From assembly GCA_016873455.1 (NCBI GenBank), contig VGXE01000006.1, forward strand, positions 1-64,000: a stretch of DNA of 64,000 bases, in the 5' to 3' direction. Made by a program: the position numbers and the translations under genes. Positions within the stretch are counted from its first letter, which is position 1, and each line of letters starts with the position of its first letter. Positions 24,808-32,601 of the stretch are shown here, in pieces. The DNA comes from Nitrospira sp. (GTDB lineage: Bacteria > Nitrospirota > Nitrospiria > Nitrospirales > Nitrospiraceae). Under the pieces are notes generated by a model. The model was not told where the DNA came from, ran no database searches, and saw only the letters and a list, made by a program, of their open reading frames with translations.

Positions 24808-26127
24808 GTGACCACTCCGGCTGAACAGACCGTTCTTATCTTGGGCGCCGGTTTGACCGGACTCGCGGTGGCGCATTTCCTCGATCGACAGGGGTATCGA
24901 GTCACCCTCCTGGATCATCCCGATTGGCAAGACGGCTACGGACTGAACGCAACCGACACAGCCCCCCTTCAGTTCGGACGCTATCAAGCGGCCTGGCGCC
25001 TGCTCCACTCAATCGAGCACGCCACTTCCTCTCAACTGGACCGGACGGTCCCACTCGAATTTCGACTCCCGGATGGACGGATCACCGCCTATCAGTCCAC
25101 TCACCTTCCGGGTGCGCTTCAATGGATGACCAGCCTCTTTAGCTTTCATGGGCTGGCTTGGCAAGACCGCTGGACCCTGTTCTCGCATCTGGAACAAATC
25201 TGGGAGGAAGCACAAACGCTCCCGGCTGACCTGGACAACCGCCTTGCCGACGAATGGCTGGCGTCAATTGGCCAGAGCCAGACGGCTCGACAGTCTATCT
25301 GGAACCCGCTCATTCGATGGTTGACCGGCAATGAGCTGGGCCGCCTGTCGGCCACAATGTTTGTACAGCAGCTTTCAACTCTCTTCTTAGGCCGGACCAT
25401 GGACGCACGGCTGACATATCTTCACGGATCCATCAAAGACCGATTCCTGGCTCCTCTAAAAGAGACATTGGGCCGACAAGACGTACAATTCCTGTCGCTC
25501 ACGGAAACGCCAATCCTTCGATTCGGACCAGATGGTTTCAGCGGTGTCCGGCTTCACGATCGATCTGTGCTCCAAGCCCAATGGTATGTCGCCGCCCTTT
25601 CCCACCGAACACTACTCCCTCTGCTCCCTGAACGCCTGTTGACGCGCTATGCCTATTTCGCGCAAATCAGTGAGCTGGAAATCTTGCCTCAAGTGGCGGT
25701 TGAGTTTACAGAGCATTCGACCATGGCTTCACCACGGCTGCTCTTGCTCGCGGACCGGCCGTTCCAGTCTCTCACCGTCGCTCCAAGTGGACCCACCGAG
25801 ATTCGATACCGGCTCTCGGCCATCGGCAATTCTGCGATGATGGAATTGGATGATGATCGGCTCACCAGCCTTGGACGCACCGAACTGAATCTGCTGACCC
25901 CTGAAATTGGACAAAAGGACCCTCCCTCTGCCGCAGTGAATCGGGAGCCCCAAGCGGCCCTGTCACTGAAACCCGGCGCAGCCCTGCTCCGGCCCATCCA
26001 GCAGAGTCCCATGGGTAACCTCCTGATCGCCGGAGCCTGGACCGATACCGGATGGCCCGCCAACATCGAAAGCGCCATCGTGAGCGCACAGCGCTGCGCG
26101 GACATCATTACCCGGCAACCGGCTTGA
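24808..26127 (+). CDS. hpnE: Hydroxysqualene dehydroxylase-like FAD protein (HpnE)
   Basis: 439 residues. The dinucleotide-binding loop ILGAGLTGLAVAHFLDRQGY is near residues 10-30. The body follows the amine-oxidase/phytoene-desaturase fold, with a C-terminal LIAGAWTDTGWPANIESAIVSA that closes the FAD site (W-P-A-x-I-E-S-A is typical of HpnE). HpnE removes the hydroxyl from hydroxysqualene to give squalene. The GTG at 24808 begins five bases after the hpnD stop; it is used because the FAD loop follows at the usual distance. Confidence 0.82.
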   Translation: MTTPAEQTVLILGAGLTGLAVAHFLDRQGYRVTLLDHPDWQDGYGLNATDTAPLQFGRYQAAWRLLHSIEHATSSQLDRTVPLEFRLPDGRITAYQSTHLPGALQWMTSLFSFHGLAWQDRWTLFSHLEQIWEEAQTLPADLDNRLADEWLASIGQSQTARQSIWNPLIRWLTGNELGRLSATMFVQQLSTLFLGRTMDARLTYLHGSIKDRFLAPLKETLGRQDVQFLSLTETPILRFGPDGFSGVRLHDRSVLQAQWYVAALSHRTLLPLLPERLLTRYAYFAQISELEILPQVAVEFTEHSTMASPRLLLLADRPFQSLTVAPSGPTEIRYRLSAIGNSAMMELDDDRLTSLGRTELNLLTPEIGQKDPPSAAVNREPQAALSLKPGAALLRPIQQSPMGNLLIAGAWTDTGWPANIESAIVSAQRCADIITRQPA

Positions 26128-26158
26128 CCATGCCGAGATGGGCTGATACGAGTATCCT

Positions 26159-26467
26159 ATGCGTAGCCGGCTTGCCCCACTCATGATCGGACTCGTTCTC
26201 GCCAGTGCCGGTTGCACAACGGGCCCCTATGAGCGCGGCGGCTATCCCAGCGGACTCAGCCGCTATGATGTGGAGAGGGATTATCAGGAGTGTGAATACA
26301 AAGCGCGGTTGGCGAACGAACCGCACTTCTACAGCCGCAGTTCCCCCTTCCCATTCGGACCCGGCCCTCAGAATCCTGCCGATCATGCCCGCACATTGCA
26401 TGGGCTTTCCATGATCAACGCCATGCGGGACACCTGCCTCGCCGCCAAAGGATATCGCGTTGAGTAG
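26159..26467 (+). CDS. Small lipoprotein, 102 aa
   Basis: A signal sequence MRSRLAPLMIGLVLASAGC ends in the lipobox A-S-A-G-C with Cys19 as lipidation site. The mature part is short, rich in Tyr, Arg and Pro (GGYPSGLSRYDVERDYQECEYKA), with two further Cys that could pair. It lies 31 bases after hpnE and ends just before the convergent next gene, so it is probably the last gene of the hopanoid operon. No known family recognised. Confidence 0.75.
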   Translation: MRSRLAPLMIGLVLASAGCTTGPYERGGYPSGLSRYDVERDYQECEYKARLANEPHFYSRSSPFPFGPGPQNPADHARTLHGLSMINAMRDTCLAAKGYRVE

Positions 26468-27097
26468 CTACTGCACACCAGCACGTAGATAACACTGATC
26501 CTCAAATTGCTGGCCACCCCGATACTTCGCAATCACCAGCCATTCACGTTTGGCATCCGTCAAGGCAACGTATGCCACTGAATCGAGGATGAACGGGTAG
26601 GCCGTGAACATCGTCGCCAATGCAGGAAGGATGAGGCTCTGTTCTATCGTGAGAGATCCAAGCGGATAGGTGCCGCCGGTCCGCTCGAACTTGTCCTCCG
26701 TCGCCAACAACGGCCCCATATCCTGCCAACTGGTACGTTCAAGAACAGTGCTCTCGGCTGGGAATACGTACAAACTGTCGCTGGGCGCGCCTTTCATGCA
26801 GAACGTCGTCTTGACGACGAGGTCCTTCGTTCCGTTGTTGTCCAGATCCATGATCGCCCTGTCGAGACTGGAACACCGTCTCGTCTTCGGCCCCTGCCCA
26901 TTCAGTTCCACCGATTTCCAGTCCACCGTCTTCATCAACTCTGCATCGGGCGCCAGCCGATCTCCAAAGAACTTCGCCACTTTCTGACAAAATGAGAGAT
27001 CCCTCCCCGCCGCCACTTCAATCGAGGCTGCAGAAACCAGCGCCGGCAACACGATTGACCAGAGCACAGCAAGAAGGAGCGCGTTTCGTTCTTTCAT
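26468..27097 (-). CDS. Exported protein of unknown function, 209 aa
   Basis: A signal peptide (MKERNALLLAVLWSIVLPALVSA, cleavage near residue 23) leads to a 185-residue mature protein. It contains a segment DLDNNGTKDLVVKT near 88-101, reminiscent of the D-x-D-N-x-D calcium/FG-GAP type loops, and four cysteines. A GGGGGAGG site precedes the ATG at 27097. Convergent with the lipoprotein gene, with adjacent stops. Function unknown. Confidence 0.7.
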   Translation of the reverse strand: MKERNALLLAVLWSIVLPALVSAASIEVAAGRDLSFCQKVAKFFGDRLAPDAELMKTVDWKSVELNGQGPKTRRCSSLDRAIMDLDNNGTKDLVVKTTFCMKGAPSDSLYVFPAESTVLERTSWQDMGPLLATEDKFERTGGTYPLGSLTIEQSLILPALATMFTAYPFILDSVAYVALTDAKREWLVIAKYRGGQQFEDQCYLRAGVQ

Positions 27098-27174
27098 ATC
27101 CTCCCCCTCTCATTGACAACGCCAACCCACCTTCCTAAGATACCGCCGATTTTTCCAATCAATTCCATTCAACC

Positions 27175-27831
27175 ATGACCCTGACACCCCTCCAAGAACT
27201 TGCCAAATCCCTTCACAATTGCCAGCGGTGCAAACTGGCCAAGCTGGGACGCAGCCAAGTCGTCTTCGGCGTGGGCAATCCGCACGCGAGCATCATGTTC
27301 GTGGGCGAAGCGCCGGGCGCCAACGAAGACCTGAAGGGAGAACCATTCGTCGGCGCGGCGGGAAAGATCCTGAACGATCTTCTGGCCTCAGCGGGGTTAT
27401 CACGCGATCAGATCTACATCGCCAATGTGATTAAGTGCCGGCCTCCGGACAATCGCGACCCGGAACAAGATGAAGTCGAGACCTGCAAGCCCTTCCTGCT
27501 GCAACAGATCCAACTGATCCGTCCAAAACTGGTCTGCACACTCGGCAACTGGGCCACACAGACCTTATTGGAACGTAAAGTCGGGATTACGAAAGTGAAG
27601 GCACAGGCCTTCTATATGAAGGATTTCGTGATCTTCCCCTTGCTGCATCCAGCTGCCGCCCTGCATCAAGGCAACTTAATGGACACGCTGAAAGAGGATT
27701 TCAAGAAGCTCAAGGAATTTCTCGACAAGCACAGCAAACCGGCCGAACCGACCAGTGCTGCCTCACCAGCTGCGCCAACCTTGCAGATCGATCCGCCTAA
27801 CCCGGCACAGATGGATCTGTTCGGATCATAA
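27175..27831 (+). CDS. udg: Type 4 uracil-DNA glycosylase (iron-sulfur)
   Basis: Removes uracil from DNA to start base-excision repair. 218 residues. Four cysteines bind a 4Fe-4S cluster: CQRC near 16-19, Cys in NVIKCRPP near 87 and ETCKPF near 103. GEAPGANEDLKGEPFVGAAG near 43-62 is the active-site loop and HPAAALH near 161 carries the second motif. The C-terminal 35 residues are Pro/Ala-rich and end in QMDLF, a sequence like a sliding-clamp binding motif (Q-x-D-L-F), as in other clamp-bound repair enzymes. The clamp link is inference. Confidence 0.93.
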   Translation: MTLTPLQELAKSLHNCQRCKLAKLGRSQVVFGVGNPHASIMFVGEAPGANEDLKGEPFVGAAGKILNDLLASAGLSRDQIYIANVIKCRPPDNRDPEQDEVETCKPFLLQQIQLIRPKLVCTLGNWATQTLLERKVGITKVKAQAFYMKDFVIFPLLHPAAALHQGNLMDTLKEDFKKLKEFLDKHSKPAEPTSAASPAAPTLQIDPPNPAQMDLFGS

Positions 27832-27858
27832 CTCTCACGTTGCTTCTCTCTCGCACCA

Positions 27859-28045
27859 TAGAGTGCCCCTTTTGGAACCAACAGCCCGGGGGAAAGCCTC
27901 GGAGGGAATCCCCATCTAGTTTCGGAGCAAACGGGGGGATTCTACTTTTCCAAAGTGACGCCGAGGCTCAGAGCGGACTTCACCGGAGGAGGGGGAGCAC
28001 GAACGGGTCGCTCAGGGAGGTGTGGGAGCGGTTGAGCCTCGGCTC
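27859..28045 (+). ncRNA. Possible structured RNA in a convergent gap
   Basis: A TAGAGTG box at 27859-27865 precedes a region with nested pairing. GCCTCGG 27896-27902 can pair with CCGAGGC 27961-27967, enclosing a perfect 8-bp hairpin GAATCCCC 27906-27913 / GGGGATTC 27935-27942. The same CCGAGGC is also part of GCCGAGGCTCA 27960-27970, which pairs exactly with TGAGCCTCGGC 28033-28043. The two folds exclude each other, as in a switch. I cannot match it to a known RNA family. It might also be only a complex bidirectional terminator. Confidence 0.35.
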
Positions 28046-28073
28046 GCAAACGCGATGGCCCGCACAGGATGAC

Positions 28074-28529
28074 TTACGCCTTTGACTTCATGGCAGAGGG
28101 TGAGTCTGACTCCGAGGCGTTGCTGCTCTCTTCTTGGGCAGGCTGTTCTTCCTCCGGCACGTCGAACCACTGCACCAGCATGTCGTCCCACCAGGCTTCA
28201 GTCACCTCGTTGCCTGGATCGGTTCCCAGAAATGCCACATCGTCTTTTTTGATCGTAGGTCCGACGAGCTGGGGCTGGAATTTGGCCCGGTCGATGACCT
28301 CTTTCGTCGCATAGCCTCCGAGAATCCACGAGTCCGGATCGGCCCGTCGGGACTTGTAGGCTTTCAGACCCAGCTTGAGATAGATGAAGATCTGCTGCTG
28401 GATAGGATCAGTCACACCTGACTGAGGGAGGCTGAGGGTCTTCTCAATGCGCTTCCGCCAATGCCGGTCGTCGTAGCGTGACGTCACCAGCTGAAGCATT
28501 TTCTTCCCAAATTCGACATCCAGCGGCAT
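28074..28529 (-). CDS. Unknown acidic-tailed protein, 151 aa
   Basis: No family recognised. The first 110 residues look like a compact soluble domain with several aromatic residues (RYDDRHWRKRIEK, WWDDMLVQWFDVPEEE). The last 30 are a disordered acidic and Ser-rich tail. No signal or membrane segment. The ATG at 28529 has AAGGAT upstream. It is preceded by a palindromic repeat element and followed by the structured gap. Confidence 0.6.
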   Translation of the reverse strand: MPLDVEFGKKMLQLVTSRYDDRHWRKRIEKTLSLPQSGVTDPIQQQIFIYLKLGLKAYKSRRADPDSWILGGYATKEVIDRAKFQPQLVGPTIKKDDVAFLGTDPGNEVTEAWWDDMLVQWFDVPEEEQPAQEESSNASESDSPSAMKSKA

Positions 28530-28572
28530 GGCTAATCCTTATACCCGGCACTGACGATTTGCGAGGCTGATC

Positions 28573-28678
28573 AAAATGGCCTTCCAGCAAGGCCGCAGGG
28601 AGATCGGTGACTGAGGCGTACGGTCGGAGGTACGTCGCAGGGAGACGAGCGACTGAGAACGAAGCTGGAGGGCATTTT
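28573..28678. repeat. Palindromic REP/MITE-like intergenic element, 106 bp
   Basis: The ends AAAATGGCCTTCCAGC (28573-28588) and GCTGGAGGGCATTTT (28664-28678) are near-exact inverted repeats. Inside are two direct copies of CGCAGGGAGA followed by a ...GACTGAG ending (from 28594 and 28636), separated by a GCGTAC / GTACGT centre (28616-28635). This symmetric build fits a dispersed intergenic repeat. Only one copy is in this window. It lies between two minus-strand genes and would fold as RNA in their transcript. Confidence 0.65.
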
Positions 28679-28680
28679 CA

Positions 28681-29385
28681 TCAGCCGAGATGTTTCTTGA
28701 AGAATGCTTTCGTCCTGACCCACGCATCTTTGGCCGCTTCTGGCCGATAGACGGACGGATCGTTGTCCCGGAAGAATGCATGCGGCGCGCCTGGGTAGGT
28801 CTTGATCTCACCCACTTTGCCGTGCTTCTTAAACGCCGCGGCCAGCCGTTGCACGTCCGCCTTGGTGATCCAGCCGTCGTCTTCCCCATAAAAGTACAGT
28901 ACCGGTGCCGACAGCTTCTCGAGCGGCCTGTCCGGATTCGGCACTTGGCCATAGAAGGGAACCGCCGCCTTGATGTCAGCATTCACGCAAGGCAGGAGCA
29001 GTGCATAGGACCCGCCCATGCAGAACCCGGTCACGCCGATCCTCGTCCGATCAACTTCCGGAGACGACTTGATATACCCCACGGTCGCAATCAAATCCTT
29101 GAGCCCGTCCTCCTGCTTGAGCGTATTCATCAGCTTGCCCGCCTCGGCCGGATCAGTAGTGAGTGCATGGTCGAGCCGAGAGTATAAATCCGGCGCGATT
29201 GCAACATACCCTTCCGCCGCATAGCGCCTGGCGATATCCTTGATATGGTCGGTGAGCCCCCACCATTCTTGAATGACAATGATCGCGGGCCGTTTTTCCT
29301 TCGTGACCGGAGGAGCGACGAACGCCTTCATGCTGACCGTGCCGCTCAAATATTTGACTGTGGTTTCTCTGACCGATTCAGCCAT
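28681..29385 (-). CDS. Dienelactone hydrolase family protein
   Basis: 234 residues, alpha/beta hydrolase. The nucleophile elbow is GFCMGGSYAL with Cys near 123, as in dienelactone hydrolase; the acid is in EDDGW near 171 and the His in APHAFF near 203. The opening VIQEWWGLTDHIK is characteristic. The reference enzyme hydrolyses dienelactone in chloroaromatic breakdown, but most members in environmental bacteria act on unknown esters. No pathway neighbours are present, so the substrate cannot be told. An AAGGGGTG ribosome site precedes the ATG. Confidence 0.9.
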   Translation of the reverse strand: MAESVRETTVKYLSGTVSMKAFVAPPVTKEKRPAIIVIQEWWGLTDHIKDIARRYAAEGYVAIAPDLYSRLDHALTTDPAEAGKLMNTLKQEDGLKDLIATVGYIKSSPEVDRTRIGVTGFCMGGSYALLLPCVNADIKAAVPFYGQVPNPDRPLEKLSAPVLYFYGEDDGWITKADVQRLAAAFKKHGKVGEIKTYPGAPHAFFRDNDPSVYRPEAAKDAWVRTKAFFKKHLG

Positions 29386-29407
29386 GATTCACCCCTTGTG
29401 GGCTAGG

Positions 29408-29484
29408 AGCGTATGGCTGATAGCTGATGGCACAAGCGATTCTGCGCTTTCCGACTTCGTGCCATATGCTATACGCCATACGCT
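29408..29484. repeat. 26-bp inverted repeat between the hydrolase and pmbA genes
   Basis: Arms at 29408-29433 and 29459-29484 are inverted copies differing at only a few positions; both begin (outer side) AGCGTATGGC. The arms enclose 25 bases. The sequence is the same family as the repeat at 412-514. It lies 3' of pmbA and 5' of the dienelactone hydrolase gene, so a hairpin here could end or process the transcript. Confidence 0.6.
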
Positions 29485-29485
29485 T

Positions 29486-30880
29486 TCAATTTCCTGCCAC
29501 CATCATTTCGGAAATCTTGAGCGTCGGGCTAGCGATGCGGCCACGGAAGACCAGGTCGTTTCCGACCAGTTCAATGTCCTTCAGCATCTGCTTTAGATTG
29601 CCCGCGATGGTGATTTCTTCGACGGGGGAAGCGAGTTCGCCGTTTTCAATCCAAAATCCGCAAGCCCCTCTGGAATAGTCCCCCGTCACCATATTGATGC
29701 CGAACCCGATCACCTCGGTCAGGTAGAGCCCCTCCTTCACGGAGCCGATAATCTCCGCGGGCGTTTTCACGCCAGGCACCAAGTAAAAATTGGTCGGCCC
29801 GACCGAGGGACTTTCTCCAACACTCCGTGAGGCGTTCCCGGTGGACGGAAGTCCCAGCTTCTTCCCCGAATAGGTATCGAGCAGATAGCTTGTCAGGACT
29901 CCCCGCTCAACGATCGTATTCTTCCGTGTAGCCAAACCTTCGCCATCGAACGGACGCGACCCTAATCCACCGACCATGCGTCCGTCGTCGTACACCGTGA
30001 TCCGATCGGATGCGACGGTCTGGCCAAGTTGATCGAGCAGGAAGGACGCCCGCTTGTAGAGACCATAGCCGGAGACGGCGCTGCACAAATTCGCTAACAG
30101 ACTGCCGGCAGTCTCCTGATCGAACACGACCGGCACGCGCTTCGTCGCCACTCGCCTGGCACCCAATCGGCGGACCGCGCGCCGGGCCGCTTCCTGCCCA
30201 ATCGATTCCGCAGAAGCCAATCGTGCAAACTTGTGCTGAACTTCGTACCAGGCGTCACGCTGCATGGCACCGGTTCCGGTTTCGGTCGCGATCGGCGACA
30301 CCGACAAGGAAAAACTGGAGCTCTGATACGAGCCGACAAACCCGTGACTGTTAGCCAGTACCACCCGGCCAGACGACGAATCGAACTCCGCGCCTTCGGA
30401 GTTCGTGATCCGTGAATCGGCGGAAAAAGCCGCCGACTCTCCGCGCTTGGCCCAATCGATCTGAGTCTCGGTGCCAAGCACGGTCTCATCATACAGATCG
30501 AGATCCGGTCGATCACCGCCCAACTGCGCCGCTTCCGGCAACCCGGAGACCGGGTCCTCGACGACAGCTTTCGCCAGCGTACAGGTCTCGGACACGAGCC
30601 GGTCAAGAGATGCTTTCGAAAAATCGGAGGTCGATGTGGTAGCCGAGCGCTTTCCTACAAACACGCGCAGGCCAAGTCGCTTTTCTCTCGCCTTGGTCAA
30701 TCGATCGACGGCGCCGACTCGCACCTGCACGGAAAACGTCTCGCCATCCGCCACAACGATGTCGGCCTCGGTTGCGCCGCATTGTTTGGCATGCGCGAGC
30801 ACGTCCGCCGCTAATTGGGCATAGCCGCCGTTACCGGCCGCGATTGAGTGCTCTGCCCGTTCCTTGCGCACGATATCCAT
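29486..30880 (-). CDS. pmbA: TldE/PmbA family metalloprotease subunit
   Basis: 464 residues, full length for PmbA. VDRLTKAREKRLGLRVF near 60, VVFDQETAGSLLANLCSAVSG near 255, FDGEGLATRKNTIVERGVL near 318 and SPSVGPTNFYL are family blocks. TldE has no metal motif of its own; it pairs with TldD to form a peptidase that trims unfolded peptides, such as microcin precursor and antitoxin CcdA in E. coli. Here tldD lies 97 bases upstream on the same strand, so the heterodimer is made from one locus. AAGGAA precedes the ATG. Confidence 0.93.
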   Translation of the reverse strand: MDIVRKERAEHSIAAGNGGYAQLAADVLAHAKQCGATEADIVVADGETFSVQVRVGAVDRLTKAREKRLGLRVFVGKRSATTSTSDFSKASLDRLVSETCTLAKAVVEDPVSGLPEAAQLGGDRPDLDLYDETVLGTETQIDWAKRGESAAFSADSRITNSEGAEFDSSSGRVVLANSHGFVGSYQSSSFSLSVSPIATETGTGAMQRDAWYEVQHKFARLASAESIGQEAARRAVRRLGARRVATKRVPVVFDQETAGSLLANLCSAVSGYGLYKRASFLLDQLGQTVASDRITVYDDGRMVGGLGSRPFDGEGLATRKNTIVERGVLTSYLLDTYSGKKLGLPSTGNASRSVGESPSVGPTNFYLVPGVKTPAEIIGSVKEGLYLTEVIGFGINMVTGDYSRGACGFWIENGELASPVEEITIAGNLKQMLKDIELVGNDLVFRGRIASPTLKISEMMVAGN

Positions 30881-30890
30881 CCAATTCCTT

Positions 30891-30956
30891 CGTCAACCGT
30901 CATTCGTCAAGCGTCATTCGTGTCGGCTCTTCCTCTCTTTCGATTGACGATTGACC
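30891..30956. repeat. CGTCA-type short repeats between tldD and pmbA
   Basis: Two tandem 14-base units, CGTCAACCGTCATT and CGTCAAGCGTCATT (30891-30918), followed downstream by the inverted motif CGATTGACGATTGACC (30941-30956). It can form a loose hairpin. Similar CGTCAACCGTCAGGCGTCAG sequence occurs at about 46878-46897. Confidence 0.5.
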
Positions 30957-30977
30957 TTATGACGCCTGATGCTCTGT

Positions 30978-32408
30978 TCAGCCTTGCGTTCCACCCACGG
31001 TGATTTCGTCGATCTTGATGGTCGGCAGGCCGACCCCGACAGGAACCGACTGGCCGTCTTTACCGCAAGTCCCGATGCCGTTGTCCAACTTCAGATCGTG
31101 CCCGACCATCGACACCTTGGTGAGAATCTCGGGACCATTGCCAATCAACGTCGCCCCCTTGACCGGCTTCGTCACCTTGCCGTCTTCGATCAAGTAGGCT
31201 TCGCTGGCCGAGAACACGAACTTGCCGTTGGTAATATCGACCTGCCCACCGCCGAAGGAAACAGCATAGAGCCCCTTTTTAACGGAACGAATGATGTCGT
31301 GGGGGTCTGACTCTCCAGCCAGCATGAACGTATTCGTCATACGAGGCAACACCACGCTCTGATAACTCTCACGCCGGCCATTGCCTGTCAGGGCGATACC
31401 CATAAGACGCGCATTCAGTTTGTCCGTGATGTATCCACGGAGAATACCCTTTTCGATCAGAGTCGTCCGGCCTGTAGGCGTCCCTTCATCATCCATGTTC
31501 AGGGAGCCTCGACGAAACGGCAGTGTTCCGTCATCCACGATCGTGCACACATCGGACGCCACTCGTTTCCCGATCAAGCTTGAAAAGGCCGATGTTTTCT
31601 TCCGGTTGAAGTCGGCTTCCAATCCATGTCCGATCGCTTCGTGCAAAAGAATGCCGGGCCAGCCTCCGGCCAACACCACCGGCATGGCACCGGCAGGCGC
31701 ATCAACAGCGGATAGATTGAGAATCGCCTCACGCGCGGCTTCCCGCGCATAGTCCAAATGCCGATTTTGGTCACGATAAAATTCGAAGCCGACACGCCCG
31801 CCCCCGCCGAAACTTCCGACTTGACGGTTGCCGTTCTCTTCGGCAATGCAGGTGATTTGCAGACGAGACAATGGCTGCACGTCGCCAACCAGGATCCCAT
31901 CCGACGTCGCGACCGCGACAACTTTATATTCCGTATTGAAAGACGCCATGACGTTCTTGATGCGAGGATCATAGCGTCTTGCTTCGGCGTCGATTTCATT
32001 CAACAGTGCGACCCGCTCAGGCGTCGCGACGTCAGCCTTGGCCCGCTCGATTGGATACAAATCCCTTGTCGGCCGCCGCTGCGCAGGCACCGGCACCGCG
32101 CGATCCCCCTTGGGCGAGTGAGCAATATATCGTGCCGTGTCAGCCGCAATTTCCAAGTCTTTTTTCGTCAGCTCATCCGAATAGGCAAAACCGGTTTTTT
32201 CACCGGCCGTCGCCCGAACTCCGACGCCTTGAGAAATGCTCTTCGCAGCTCGTTTGACAAGGCCTTCCTCCATCGACACCGACTCCGAGACCCGGGACTC
32301 GAAGTAGAGGTCCGCATACTCCACGTCGCGTACGTTGAGCCGGTCCAGCGCATGCTGGGCTTCAAGTTCCGTGATTCCAAAGGTAGCAAGTTGAACGTGA
32401 TCTGGCAT
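30978..32408 (-). CDS. tldD: TldD family zinc metalloprotease
   Basis: 476 residues. The zinc site is LLHEAIGHGLEAD (H-E-x3-H) near residue 255, and GTCGKDGQSVPVGVG near the C-terminus is another hallmark. TldD is the catalytic half of the TldD/E peptidase and is encoded upstream of pmbA. I start at the ATG at 32408: GGAGG lies upstream, and a TATACT box at 32445-32450 (minus strand) excludes the longer frame from 32456. Confidence 0.94.
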   Translation of the reverse strand: MPDHVQLATFGITELEAQHALDRLNVRDVEYADLYFESRVSESVSMEEGLVKRAAKSISQGVGVRATAGEKTGFAYSDELTKKDLEIAADTARYIAHSPKGDRAVPVPAQRRPTRDLYPIERAKADVATPERVALLNEIDAEARRYDPRIKNVMASFNTEYKVVAVATSDGILVGDVQPLSRLQITCIAEENGNRQVGSFGGGGRVGFEFYRDQNRHLDYAREAAREAILNLSAVDAPAGAMPVVLAGGWPGILLHEAIGHGLEADFNRKKTSAFSSLIGKRVASDVCTIVDDGTLPFRRGSLNMDDEGTPTGRTTLIEKGILRGYITDKLNARLMGIALTGNGRRESYQSVVLPRMTNTFMLAGESDPHDIIRSVKKGLYAVSFGGGQVDITNGKFVFSASEAYLIEDGKVTKPVKGATLIGNGPEILTKVSMVGHDLKLDNGIGTCGKDGQSVPVGVGLPTIKIDEITVGGTQG

Positions 32409-32444
32409 ACGTCGTAATGCCTCCGAGATTGCCGGGCGCCGCGA

Positions 32445-32474
32445 AGTATAGCCCATTTATTTCCGCAGCCGCAA
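32445..32474 (-). promoter_or_regulatory. Promoter of tldD-pmbA
   Basis: On the minus strand, TTGCGG (32469-32474), an 18-base spacer and TATACT (32445-32450). Transcription would start near 32438, about 30 bases before the ATG at 32408. Confidence 0.5.
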
Positions 32475-32524
32475 TGTGACGATATGGATCGGCCGCCAGA
32501 AATACGCCATACTCCAGGAATCGT

Positions 32525-32553
32525 TTGACATTCCCTACCCCCCCCAGTAGACT
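32525..32553 (+). promoter_or_regulatory. Near-consensus promoter of the uppS-cdsA-dxr operon
   Basis: TTGACA 32525-32530, 17 bases including a run of nine C, then TAGACT 32548-32553. Transcription would start near 32560, about 40 bases before the ATG at 32602. Confidence 0.7.
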
Positions 32554-32601
32554 CTTTTTATTCACACCTCATCCGATGAGAAGGAACACGATCAAGAGTT
32601 T

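Noticed and set aside
27859-28045. 6S RNA, RNase P RNA, tmRNA or SRP RNA in the structured gap
   Set aside because: None of the conserved sequence blocks I know for these RNAs is present.
32409-32456. A longer start for tldD at 32456
   Set aside because: A TATACT -10 box lies inside the added segment, and the ATG at 32408 has GGAGG upstream.
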